DNA from: Polyangiaceae bacterium
Lineage (GTDB): Bacteria; Myxococcota_A; Polyangia; Polyangiales; Polyangiaceae
Length of the DNA: 64,000 nt
Reading direction: 5' to 3'
Assembly (NCBI GenBank): GCA_016712345.1
Contig: JADJRH010000001.1
Location: 4,839,001-4,903,000 of the forward strand
Below the pieces are notes generated by a model, which was not told the origin of the DNA, did no database searches, and saw nothing but the letters and a program-made list of their open reading frames with translations. Position 1 is the stretch's first letter. Each line of letters starts with the position of its first letter. A program made the position numbers and the translations under genes. Of this stretch, positions 53,949 through 62,813 are shown piece after piece.

Positions 53949-56510
53949 CTATTTCGCGAGCGACGGCGGCACGCCAAGCCGAACAGTTCCGTGCGGCATG
54001 GCTCGTTCAAACACCTCGCCGCGCCTGTCGGCCAAACCGAGCCGCAGAAGTCCGTCTGGACGAATGAGCGTGAACGGAGTGCGCGCCAACGGCGTGGATC
54101 GCATGTCGGGCACCACGTAGAGCACCAAGTCGTCGGTCTCTGCGGAGGTTGCGAGCGGTTTGGCGCATCGACTGGCGACGGTTGCGTTTCGCTCTTCACT
54201 TGCGCAGCGCAACAGCGCTCGTTTGCCGCTTCCATCGTCGGTGCCCGCCGCGATCGAACGACCTAGAAAATCGGCCGCGGCGAGGCGCACAGCTTCAGAT
54301 GCGTCGCGCGAAAGAAGGCTGTCGGCGATGCGTGTGTCGCACGACGCGCCCGCGATCGAAAGCGCGGTGAGCGCATTGGCTCGCACGTACGAACGAGTGT
54401 CGGAGGTTGCGGCGCAGAGATGGGTAGAAACGTCTTTGGCGGCGCCGTCGCGTTTGCCGATGCGCCCGAGAGCCGCCGCCGCGTTGCCGGCCACCGCCAC
54501 GTCGGGGTCTTTGAGCAGCGCCGCGAGCTGCGCGATGTTTTCTTTTTTACCGAAATGACCGAGCGACCAAGCGGCGTTGGCGCGCACGCCCGCATCGGCG
54601 TCGGCGAGAAACTTCACCGCGACGGCAGATTGTTCGGCGTGGCCGGCGAGCGCTTCGGCGACTTTGCGTCGGTCGTCCACAGAGCCGGATGCCATGGAGG
54701 CGAGCGCCTTGCCCGCGGCGTCGCCCGGCATGCGTCCAAGCCCTTCGATCAGCGCGTCGCGTGCGATGTCGGGCGCCGATGAGATCGATGCGGCGACGCG
54801 TTCGGCCAACTTGGCGTCGGTCGCGCGCGCGAGGCTGCCCGAAAGCGCGAGCCCGATCGCGCCGCGATCTTGTTCGGCGGCGATGTTGAGCCTTTCGAGC
54901 AGCTTGCCGGCGGCGGCGGCCGTTCCAACGCGCGCGAGCGCCATGGCCGCTTTTTGGCGAATATCGGGCTGCTCATCGTTGAGCGCTTCGAGCAGAGCCT
55001 CGTCAACGGCCGGTGCACCCGCGCGCAACACGCCGAGCGCTTCGATCGTCGCGGAGCGCACACCGAGCGATTTGGCTTTGGCGAGCGGCAACAGAACTTC
55101 GTGAGCGCGCGGAGAACCTGTGCGGCCCAGAAGCTTCACGAGTTCAATGCGCTCGTCCATCGGCGTGGCGGCGTCTTTGAGAGCCTCGCGCGCGGGGTCG
55201 ACAGCGCGTCCATCGGGCTTGGCCGGATCCAAAAGGCTCGATGCGGTGCGAATGGCTTCAATGCGAACGGTGGGATCTGGGTCGTCGATTTGTTCAAGCA
55301 CCGTGGGCAACGCCGTGGGCGAACCGAGCATGGCAAGCGCCCTCAAACCGTGGCGCAACGGGACCGTGCCTCGTTGCATTGCAAGCGTGATGGGCTTTTC
55401 ACTTTCAGGTGCTTTGAGCGTGCCGAGAACAAGCGCTGCGCCCGCCGCGGCGGACGGTGTCGGCGACGCTCCGAGCAGTGTGATGAGCGCCGTTGCCGCG
55501 GGTTTTCCAGCCTCCACGAGCGCTTCACGCACGGCGCTTCGACCGGTCAAGCTGTCGTCTTCGGAGAGGACGCCGATGAGCGCTTTGACAGCGGCATCGG
55601 ATCCGATGCGTCCGAGCGCGCGAATGGCCGCGTCGCGAACTTCAGACGCTCCAACGGTGGGCGCCGCCGCAATGGGGCCGCCGCGGTAGGCGTACATATT
55701 TGGATCGGTGGTGTCGCGCGCTTCAAGCAAAGCGGTGACAGCCGGCGTGGCTTCATCCGAGCGGATTTTGCCGAGCGCTTCGACGGCCGAGAGACGCACG
55801 TCCATCGACGCGTCGGTGAGCGCGAGCATCAGCGCGCTTGTGGCGCGAGTGTCGGCGAGATCTCCGAGCGCGCGCGAAACCGTTTTGCGTACTTCGGGCA
55901 CCGAATCTTGCACTTTGCCGATGAGCGGGACGACGGCGCGCAGATCGCCGATGCGTCCGAGAGCGCGGGCCACCTCGGCGCGCGCTTCAGGCGCTGTGTC
56001 GTCGAGATGGCGGAGGAGCGGTGCCACCGCATCGGGAAGCGTGGAAGCGCCCATGGCCGCGGCCGCGGCGACGCGCACGTGTACATCGGGGTCGTCGAGA
56101 ACGCGGCCCAGCGCCACAACCGATCGATCTGTGGGCGCGACGCGAATGGTGTCGCAGGCAGCAAGCCTCAGCCGCGAGTCGTTTTCACTGAGCCACGGAA
56201 TCACCAGGTCGCCCGCTTTGGGAATTTTCAGCGCAATCGCCGCTTCGGCACCGCGCACCCGGACTTCTGTGTCGGGATCGCCCATGGCGATTTGCACGAG
56301 TTTCACAGCCATTTCGGCCGGTAGATCGCGCAGGCGTTGGGCCGCTATGCGTCGCTCGTTTACGTCGCCCGAGGTGAGCGCCCGCGCTATTTGATCGGGA
56401 ACGTTGGGCCAAACGAAGGCCGAGGCGCTCGGGGCAAGTGTACACACCGCGGCAGCCAAACCCGCGGCGACAACGGTGCGGCGAATGAGCGTGGACAAGA
56501 CGGTTCGCAC
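53949..56510 (-). CDS. exported HEAT-repeat protein
   Basis: An 853-aa protein with a Sec signal (RRTVVAAGLAAAVCTLAPSASA) and no lipobox, hence periplasmic or outer-surface. About twenty HEAT/PBS-lyase repeats follow (DPDTEVRVRGAEAAIALKIP, DSVPEVRKTVSRALGDLADT, DEQPDIRQKAAMALARVGTA, DADAGVRANAAWSLGHFGKK). The last 80 residues (DDLVLYVVPDMRSTPLARTP) change to a beta-type segment. It is similar in repeat style to the cytoplasmic giant at 10-16.7 kb but exported. Role unknown; solenoids of this kind bind other proteins. Confidence 0.9.
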   Translation of the reverse strand: MRTVLSTLIRRTVVAAGLAAAVCTLAPSASAFVWPNVPDQIARALTSGDVNERRIAAQRLRDLPAEMAVKLVQIAMGDPDTEVRVRGAEAAIALKIPKAGDLVIPWLSENDSRLRLAACDTIRVAPTDRSVVALGRVLDDPDVHVRVAAAAAMGASTLPDAVAPLLRHLDDTAPEARAEVARALGRIGDLRAVVPLIGKVQDSVPEVRKTVSRALGDLADTRATSALMLALTDASMDVRLSAVEALGKIRSDEATPAVTALLEARDTTDPNMYAYRGGPIAAAPTVGASEVRDAAIRALGRIGSDAAVKALIGVLSEDDSLTGRSAVREALVEAGKPAATALITLLGASPTPSAAAGAALVLGTLKAPESEKPITLAMQRGTVPLRHGLRALAMLGSPTALPTVLEQIDDPDPTVRIEAIRTASSLLDPAKPDGRAVDPAREALKDAATPMDERIELVKLLGRTGSPRAHEVLLPLAKAKSLGVRSATIEALGVLRAGAPAVDEALLEALNDEQPDIRQKAAMALARVGTAAAAGKLLERLNIAAEQDRGAIGLALSGSLARATDAKLAERVAASISSAPDIARDALIEGLGRMPGDAAGKALASMASGSVDDRRKVAEALAGHAEQSAVAVKFLADADAGVRANAAWSLGHFGKKENIAQLAALLKDPDVAVAGNAAAALGRIGKRDGAAKDVSTHLCAATSDTRSYVRANALTALSIAGASCDTRIADSLLSRDASEAVRLAAADFLGRSIAAGTDDGSGKRALLRCASEERNATVASRCAKPLATSAETDDLVLYVVPDMRSTPLARTPFTLIRPDGLLRLGLADRRGEVFERAMPHGTVRLGVPPSLAK

Positions 56511-56623
56511 GCCGGCAGGCTACCATGGGGCGCGAACGAGTGCGGCCGCGTTGAGGGCCTTATTTCGCGTTTGGTGGGCAAGCGCGAATAAGACCCGACC
56601 GGTTGCGCGTTCCCTGTGCACCC

Positions 56624-57850
56624 ATGCGCTTTCGTGCCCTGCTCCTCGGTCTTGTTCTCACTGTTCCGCCGGCCTGTGATCAAACGCTCGCGCCGCCCAA
56701 AGGGGCCGACAGCGCGCCCGCTCCGTCGCTTTCGCAGGCTCCTTCCGTCGCTCCTTCAAACTCGGCGGCGGCTTCCACATCGGCCACACCAAGTGCTTCG
56801 GCTTCAACCGCGCCTGAAGCTCCGCCCGACACACGTTTTGCCGACCTTGTAAACAAGCTCTCGGAGCCGGATCAGCACTTTTTCTCGGACAACTACATCT
56901 CCAACGAGACCTCGTATTTGCATGTCACCGACGGACTCGCCAAACACTCGTCGCAGGGCGGTGTGTACATCGGCGTTGGGCCCGAACAGAACTTTTCGTA
57001 CCTCGCGATGCTGCGCCCCAAGCTCGCTTTCATTGTGGACATTCGTCGCGAGAACATGGTGCTCCACCTGCTTTACAAGGCGATTTTTCATGAGGCGTCG
57101 TCGCGCTCTCACTTTCTCGCGCTGCTTGTTGGCAGGCCGTACGACAAGGCTTCCGAGCCCGGTGCGGCGGCGTCGATTGAAGACGTGATCAAACACGCCG
57201 AGAAAAACGCGGCGGACGAAAAGACGTTTTCGGATTCACACGCCGCGCTCGTGAAAATGATCGAAGAGCAGTTTCACTTTGCGCTCGATGCAAGCGACAA
57301 AAAAACGCTCGAAGTGTCGCATCGGGCGTTTTTCAAAGGGCAGCTCGATCTGAGGTTTGAGCTGGCTCAGAAAAACGGGCGTGTGTACCCACCGCTTCGC
57401 GAGTTGCTTGCGGCCACCGATTTGTCGGGCAAAAAAGCTGGATTTTTGGCGACGGATGAAGCGTTTCGATTTGTTCAGACGATGCAGAAAGAAAACAAAG
57501 TGGTGCCGGTTGTCGGCGACTTTGCCGGCGATCGAGCCATGCCCGGGGTGGCCGCGCAAATTCGCGAAAAAGGCTTAAAAGTGAGCGCTTTCTACGTTTC
57601 AAACGTGGAGCAATATCTGTTTGAAAACGGCGTGTGGGCCAAGTGGGCAAAAAACATTGCCGCGCTGCCAACCGACGAAAAGAGCGTTTTTATTCGGGCG
57701 TACCTCGACCAAGGCAAAAAACATCCGCGCGAAAAGAAGGGCCATCGCACAGCCAGCATTCTGCAAAAGATCAACGACTTTAACGCGCGCCAAGCCAAAA
57801 AGCCGTATTCAACCTGGTGGGAAGTCTCCACAGATCAACTTCTCGACTGA
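56624..57850 (+). CDS. lipoprotein of unknown function with Rossmann-like features
   Basis: A 408-aa protein from ATG 56624 (MRFRALLLGLVLTVPPACDQ), a lipoprotein signal with lipobox PPAC, followed by a 50-residue Ala/Ser/Pro linker. The main domain has GGVYIGVGPEQNFSYLAMLR, PKLAFIVDIRRENMVLHLLY and FAGDRAMPGVAAQIREKGLK, VSAFYVSNVEQYLFENGVWA; the first pair recalls the motif I/II region of SAM-dependent methyltransferase folds. I recall a Leptospira-named conserved family (LIC_10091) with a similar start but am not certain. Catalytic role unknown. It converges with the alpha/beta hydrolase gene; two GTGTACAC copies lie between them. Confidence 0.75.
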   Translation: MRFRALLLGLVLTVPPACDQTLAPPKGADSAPAPSLSQAPSVAPSNSAAASTSATPSASASTAPEAPPDTRFADLVNKLSEPDQHFFSDNYISNETSYLHVTDGLAKHSSQGGVYIGVGPEQNFSYLAMLRPKLAFIVDIRRENMVLHLLYKAIFHEASSRSHFLALLVGRPYDKASEPGAAASIEDVIKHAEKNAADEKTFSDSHAALVKMIEEQFHFALDASDKKTLEVSHRAFFKGQLDLRFELAQKNGRVYPPLRELLAATDLSGKKAGFLATDEAFRFVQTMQKENKVVPVVGDFAGDRAMPGVAAQIREKGLKVSAFYVSNVEQYLFENGVWAKWAKNIAALPTDEKSVFIRAYLDQGKKHPREKKGHRTASILQKINDFNARQAKKPYSTWWEVSTDQLLD

Positions 57851-58017
57851 ACCGCGTTTCGGTTTTTCTTGGGCGGCATGTAAGCGCCTTTTGTCAAGTG
57901 TACACCTTGGCCGCGGGGTTCCGTCTCAATCATCGAAATGGACCCCCGCCGCCAAGAGGCGCCGATGTGGAAGGCTCTTTCCTGCGGCCCCATAATGTGT
58001 ACACAAGTGAATTGCGC

Positions 58018-58941
58018 TTAGGTTGATGGGATGGGGCCGCCGAAAAAACGGGCGAGCATTTGGCCGAGCGGATGGGGTTCGGTCCAGTGCATCATGTGGC
58101 CGGCGTTGGGGAGTTCTGCGATTTCAACGTTGGCGAGTGTGTGCGCGCGCTCCATTTCATCTTCGGGGTGAAAGCCGAAAGGGCCGCCGCCGACAACGAG
58201 TGTGGGGCACGAGATCTGCCTTAAAAAAGCTCGAAACACATCCACCTGAAAAGGCATGGGCGACGTTGTTCGATGCAGCGGATCGTACGCCCACACAAGG
58301 CCGTCGCCGTCGTTGCGCGTGAGCCATTGAGCGCGGGTTGTGAGCACGTCACGCGGGACGCGGGGATGATTGGCAACGAGGCGGCGGACGGCGTCTTCCA
58401 TGGACGTGAGGCGGCGCGGCGCTCGCTGCATTTCTTCGAGATTGCGAAGCCATGCGCGCGTTCGATCGAGAGCCACACTGGGCTCCATGTGCGGGGGGCC
58501 GAGGCCTTCGAGAAGTGCGAGGCGCTCCACGCGATCGGGGCGACTGCCTGTGAACAGGCTTGCAACGGTTCCGCCCATGGAGTGGCCGACAACGGCGAGT
58601 CGGCCGTTTTTGGGGACGAGGTGGCGAACGAGCGCGTCGATGTCGGCCACGTAGTCGAGGAAGTGGTAATAGCCGCCGGCTCCGATGGGGTCGCTTTCAC
58701 CAAATCCGCGCAGATCCGGGGCCAAAAGCACGTGTCCGTGATCGGTGAGATGAGGCGCCAACAGATCCCACGTGCCGCCTGCGTCCATGTAGCCATGCAG
58801 GAGGAGCACCGTTAGGCCGCTCGGTTTGGCGGTTTCGTTCGAGAAACGGTGCACCCGAAGCGTGAGTCCGTTGCCGGGCACTTTGAGAAACGTGTGCTGC
58901 ACGTTTGGGTCGTAAAACAGATCCGCGGTGGGGTGCACCAC
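58018..58941 (-). CDS. alpha/beta hydrolase
   Basis: About 307 aa from a GTG at 58941; the start is uncertain. The frame stays open further upstream, but an ATG at 59052 would overlap the divergent receptor start. Motifs: oxyanion loop LLLHGYMDAGGTWD, nucleophile AVVGHSMGGTVASL, Asp region CPTLVVGGGPFGFHPEDEME and His in NAGHMMHWTEPHPLG. This is the general esterase, lipase or epoxide-hydrolase-like group; substrate unknown. There is no signal peptide in the chosen form, so it is cytoplasmic. The order of triad elements and the length are normal for the family. Confidence 0.85.
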   Translation of the reverse strand: MVHPTADLFYDPNVQHTFLKVPGNGLTLRVHRFSNETAKPSGLTVLLLHGYMDAGGTWDLLAPHLTDHGHVLLAPDLRGFGESDPIGAGGYYHFLDYVADIDALVRHLVPKNGRLAVVGHSMGGTVASLFTGSRPDRVERLALLEGLGPPHMEPSVALDRTRAWLRNLEEMQRAPRRLTSMEDAVRRLVANHPRVPRDVLTTRAQWLTRNDGDGLVWAYDPLHRTTSPMPFQVDVFRAFLRQISCPTLVVGGGPFGFHPEDEMERAHTLANVEIAELPNAGHMMHWTEPHPLGQMLARFFGGPIPST

Positions 58942-59050
58942 GAAGATCGTGCGCGATCGGCCGGCGTGGGGCGCGTTGGCGAACCGGTGCGTTTGGCCAT
59001 CTTGCGCCCGTGGGCCACGGGCACGTACCCTGCCCAAGCTTCGGAGGACC

Positions 59051-61153
59051 ATGAACCCTCGCCAGCTCGGCGTGCCCATCGCAATTGTTGTTTTGGCGGT
59101 GGTCGCGAGTTTCATCGCAAGTTTCTTTCCCAACCAGACGAGTCAGATCTTTTTCGTCGTTGGGCTCCTTTCTGCGGGCGCCGCTGTGGTTGCGGCCGCA
59201 TCCGCACCACGAGGTGCTTCGTACAACTCGGTGCTGTCGGCGCTGAAAGGTGCGCAAAAAGGCAAAGTCCCTGAGTTGCCGGAAGGCGCTCCGCCCGAAT
59301 TGTCGGCGGTGTTCGACGAGGTGACGCGTCTCGCTGAAAAAAACGAGGAGACGAAAGAAGAGCAGGGTGAGCTGCGAGCTGAAAACAAGCGCCTTGCGCG
59401 TGAGCTTGACGAGCTGAAAGACAAAAACCGCGAGCTGGGTGCCGCGGCGGAAAAGGCGTCGGACAAGCATCAATCCGCGTCGACGGAGCTTTCAGCGGCG
59501 CGATCGCGCGAACTCGAATTGCAAGCTCAATTGGAGCGCGAGCGGCGGGATCTGGCGGCACAGCTTGACAAGGTGCGCGCCGATTCGGAGCGCGAAAAAG
59601 CGGATCGAGCGACGCTTGAAAAAGACAAGGCGGCGCTTGAAAAAGACAAAGCGGCGCTTGAGCAAAAGCTTGCCGCTGCCGCCGAACAGGCCGGCGTGAA
59701 GGTCGATTTCTCGGGTGTGTTCGAAGATGTTCGGCGCGCGTCGCGCGGTGAACGCGTGCGAGCACCGTCGAGCGCCGCGGTGGAGGTTCAGCGTTTTTAC
59801 GGTGACCTCGCCGACCTTGCCGCGCAGATGCAGGACGAACGCGCGGCCGACAAACAGGAGCGCACCGATGCGGTGCAAGTGGCGACGCAAATCGATGATT
59901 CGCTGCCGCGGTTGCAAGACGGCTTGGACGCGATGATTCAGTCGACCGAGCAGGCCACAACCTACATTCGCGAAATGACAACGGCGCTGTCGAACATTGC
60001 GGCGTCGATCGAAACGCTCGCGTCGTCGGCCGAAGAGTCGTCGTCGAGCATTTTGCAAATGACGGCCACAAACGACGAAGTGGCCGAGAACATCGGCGAG
60101 CTTGCAACGAGCGTTCGCGAGACAGTCTCGTCGATTGAAGAGATGGCGTATTCAATTCGAGAGGTCGCGAAAAACGTCGATGCGCTTTCACTGACGGCCG
60201 AAGAAACGTCGTCGTCGATGAATCAAATGGACGTTTCGATTGACCAAGTGCAGTCGAACGCCAACGAAACGGCGCGCCTGTCGGAAGAGGTTGCGACCGA
60301 CGCCGAGAAGGGCGCCGAAGCCATTCTCAAGACGATCGGCGAGATCTACCGCATCAAAGAGTCGAGCCAAGAGGCGGTGAGCGTCATCAGCAATCTCGGC
60401 TTCCGCATTGAAGCGATCGGTCAGATCTTGCAGGTGATCGACGACGTTGCCGAGCAGACAAACCTGCTCGCGCTAAACGCCGCGATCATCGCCGCGCAGG
60501 CCGGTGAACATGGAAAAGGGTTTGCCGTTGTTGCGGATGAAATCAAAGACCTCGCGGAGCGCGCGGGCGGCAGCACCAAAGAGATCGCGGAGCTGATCAA
60601 GACCATCCAGGCAGAATCGAAAAACGCGATCGCCGCCGTGGAGCGCGGTGCGCACAACGTGGATCGCGGCGTGGAAGTTTCGAACGAAGCCGAGCGCGCT
60701 CTGAAGAAGATTCTCGAAAGCTCGCAGAAGTCCACGAACATGGTGCGAGCGATCGCGCGCGCCACCGTGGAGCAGGCGAAGGGATCCAAACAGGTCACCG
60801 ACGCGATCGGGCGCATTGCCGAAACCGTTCAGCAGATCGCGGCGGCCACGGCCGAGCAGGCCCGCGGCTCGGAACTCATCATGAAGAGCGCCGAGAAAAT
60901 GCGGACGATCACGCAACACGTTGAACGTTCGAGCCAAGAGCAGGCTCGCGGCGGTCGACAGATCACCACCGCGATCGAACAGATCTCGAACATGGTGAAC
61001 AGCCTCAACGCCACGCAACGCGCTCAAACGCGGGGCGGCGAGCAACTGATTGAGGTGGCCAAGCGCATTGAAGAAGCGGCTCGCACGCAGGCGCAGGCCC
61101 TTCAGCGAATGCACACGCTCACCGAAAAGCTCGTCCGCTCCATTTCCAATTAG
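59051..61153 (+). CDS. methyl-accepting chemotaxis protein-like receptor
   Basis: A 700-aa protein starting at ATG 59051 with GGAGG just upstream. Two hydrophobic helices at the N-terminus (IAIVVLAVVASFIASFF and IFFVVGLLSAGAAVVAAAS) anchor it, followed by a long charged coiled coil (about 90-220, with KDKAALEKDKAALEQKL). There is no periplasmic sensor domain. The signalling hairpin carries EQTNLLALNAAIIAAQAGEH and GKGFAVVADEIKDLAERAGG, in which the usual ArgAla-x-Gly/Glu residues are changed (IIAAQ for IEAAR). It should interact with CheA/CheW. Cytoplasmic input through the coiled coil, as in FrzCD-like receptors, is an inference. No che genes are nearby. Confidence 0.9.
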   Translation: MNPRQLGVPIAIVVLAVVASFIASFFPNQTSQIFFVVGLLSAGAAVVAAASAPRGASYNSVLSALKGAQKGKVPELPEGAPPELSAVFDEVTRLAEKNEETKEEQGELRAENKRLARELDELKDKNRELGAAAEKASDKHQSASTELSAARSRELELQAQLERERRDLAAQLDKVRADSEREKADRATLEKDKAALEKDKAALEQKLAAAAEQAGVKVDFSGVFEDVRRASRGERVRAPSSAAVEVQRFYGDLADLAAQMQDERAADKQERTDAVQVATQIDDSLPRLQDGLDAMIQSTEQATTYIREMTTALSNIAASIETLASSAEESSSSILQMTATNDEVAENIGELATSVRETVSSIEEMAYSIREVAKNVDALSLTAEETSSSMNQMDVSIDQVQSNANETARLSEEVATDAEKGAEAILKTIGEIYRIKESSQEAVSVISNLGFRIEAIGQILQVIDDVAEQTNLLALNAAIIAAQAGEHGKGFAVVADEIKDLAERAGGSTKEIAELIKTIQAESKNAIAAVERGAHNVDRGVEVSNEAERALKKILESSQKSTNMVRAIARATVEQAKGSKQVTDAIGRIAETVQQIAAATAEQARGSELIMKSAEKMRTITQHVERSSQEQARGGRQITTAIEQISNMVNSLNATQRAQTRGGEQLIEVAKRIEEAARTQAQALQRMHTLTEKLVRSISN

Positions 61154-61228
61154 CCTCCCCACGCCTGATTTCGCCGCTTTGTTGCGATAGTTCTATCCAA
61201 CGTGCCAAGGTGAACGAACTCCTTCGCG

Positions 61229-62227
61229 ATGGCGCTCACCCTCACGGTTCTGTCGGGCAAAAACAAGGCGTCCGGCGCCGCAGCGCTGACGTTTGACGCC
61301 CCGCGCATCGTGATTGGGCGCGGTGACGGCTGTGAGATGCGCCTGCCCGATCCAAGTGTGAGCGCGCGTCACGCGTCGATTCGCGCGCGGGGGGCTGAGT
61401 ACCTTCTCATCGACGAAAACAGCAGAAACGGCACGGTGCTGGGCAAGGTGTTGCTCACGCCGCATTCGCCTCGGGTGCTTCGCAGCGGCGACCGAATTCG
61501 CATTGGACGAATTTGGCTGGAGGTTCGGGTGGGGCCGGCGATGGGTACACCTGCGTCGCCTGCGGCGGCGCGCGCGCTGGCGCTTTCGTTTGTGGCCGAA
61601 CAACTCGCTGAGCGCGGCGAGCCGCATCAACCCCTAATTCGCGTTGTGGAAGGCCCGGACGCCGGCAAAACGTTGACGCTCGAAGAACCGGGGCGCCTTT
61701 ACGTGATCGGTCGGGCCGCTGAAACGCATCTCGCCCTTGACGACGCGGACGTTTCGCGGCGGCACGTGGGTGTCACGCTAAAAGCCGATCGTGTTGTCCT
61801 CCAAGATTTGGGCTCCAAGGCGGGCGCGCTGTTGGACGGCGCGCGATTGGCCACAACCGAAACCCTTTGGAAACCGGGTCAGGCGCTTCAGCTCGGCCGC
61901 TCGGTGATCGCGCTTATTCACCCCGCCGCCGAGGCTCTCTCCGAGATCGAACGAGGGCCCGACGAAGGCATGTCGCCTGAAGAGCGCGCGGCGCTCGACG
62001 ACGGCGATCCCACCACGCCGCCGCCTGAATCGGCTGAATCTGAGCCGAGCGCAACGCCTCCGCCGGTGGACGATTTTCCCGAGACGCCGCCGCCTCCAGT
62101 TGGAAAAGCGATCGTCGAGAAAAAGAAAAAGCCCGCGGGCGGCTGGGGAATCACCGACGCGGCGGTTGTGCTTCTGGCCCTGGGTGTACTCGTGTTGAGC
62201 GCCGCGGGATGGTGGCTTCTCCGTTAG
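61229..62227 (+). CDS. tail-anchored protein with two FHA domains
   Basis: A 332-aa protein. FHA domain 1 (about 20-100): IVIGRGDGCEMRLPDPSVSA, RHASIRARGAEYLLIDENSR, NGTVLG. FHA domain 2 (about 135-230): YVIGRAAETHLALDDADVSR, RHVGVTLKADRVVLQDLGSK. Both keep the Gly-Arg, Ser-x-x-His and Asn/Lys-rich turn used for phosphothreonine binding. Then come a Pro/Glu-rich linker and a C-terminal membrane helix (AAVVLLALGVLVLSAAGWWL), so it is probably inserted with its FHA domains in the cytosol. It lies 75 bp after the receptor gene; a kinase-fold protein is encoded two genes downstream. Confidence 0.9.
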   Translation: MALTLTVLSGKNKASGAAALTFDAPRIVIGRGDGCEMRLPDPSVSARHASIRARGAEYLLIDENSRNGTVLGKVLLTPHSPRVLRSGDRIRIGRIWLEVRVGPAMGTPASPAAARALALSFVAEQLAERGEPHQPLIRVVEGPDAGKTLTLEEPGRLYVIGRAAETHLALDDADVSRRHVGVTLKADRVVLQDLGSKAGALLDGARLATTETLWKPGQALQLGRSVIALIHPAAEALSEIERGPDEGMSPEERAALDDGDPTTPPPESAESEPSATPPPVDDFPETPPPPVGKAIVEKKKKPAGGWGITDAAVVLLALGVLVLSAAGWWLLR

Positions 62228-62247
62228 TCCGAGTAGCCTTCCCGCCG

Positions 62248-62658
62248 ATGACTCACTCGCCCAAACAAGTGATCGTTTCCGCCGGGGTGCTGTTTCGCGA
62301 TCACAGCGTGCTGCTCACGCAGCGCAAAGCCGGCTCTCATTTGGCCGGCACGTGGGAATTGCCGGGCGGCAAAGTGGAGCCCAACGAAGACCCCAGGGAC
62401 ACGGTGGTACGCGAGCTTCTCGAAGAGCTTGGTGTACACATTGAAGTGATCGACATTTTCGATGTGACGTTTCATCGCTACCCGGAGAAAAGCGTTCTTC
62501 TTCTTTTCTACGAGGCGTCGCTCACCGCGCAGTCGCCCGAACCGCAGGCAATTGACGTGGCCGATCTTCGCTGGGCCAACCTCGCCGACCTCGACACGCT
62601 CTCGTTTCCACCGGCCGATGAGGCTGTGATCGCCAAGATCCGGCGGCGATTGCGGTAA
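62248..62658 (+). CDS. Nudix hydrolase, MutT-like
   Basis: A 136-aa protein from ATG 62248 (MTHSPKQVIVSAGVLF); the gene begins 20 bp after the FHA stop. The Nudix box G-x5-E-x7-REUxEExGU is complete (GGKVEPNEDPRDTVVRELLEELGV), and the preceding RKAGSHLAGTWELPGG is MutT-like. It probably hydrolyses an oxidised nucleoside triphosphate such as 8-oxo-dGTP, or a related nucleotide, with Mg2+. An upstream start at 62209 would overlap the FHA gene and lacks family residues. Confidence 0.9.
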   Translation: MTHSPKQVIVSAGVLFRDHSVLLTQRKAGSHLAGTWELPGGKVEPNEDPRDTVVRELLEELGVHIEVIDIFDVTFHRYPEKSVLLLFYEASLTAQSPEPQAIDVADLRWANLADLDTLSFPPADEAVIAKIRRRLR

Positions 62659-62813
62659 CAAAGAAGCATCTGAGGCCAACGGTCATCATTACAAATTTCT
62701 TTTAAATTCAAGTCGTTGAGCAGCAGTCTTCGTGGCCCCGTAATTGCTGACTGCCCGCCTCGTGAGCCCAATAGGCCGCGCGCACGTCCCACACACCGAA
62801 AGGTGGAACCGCC

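Noticed and set aside
1690..54430. Frequent GGGTAG/CTACCC hexamers
   Set aside because: Roughly 40-50 copies against about 30 expected on both strands; too mild to claim without a proper background model.
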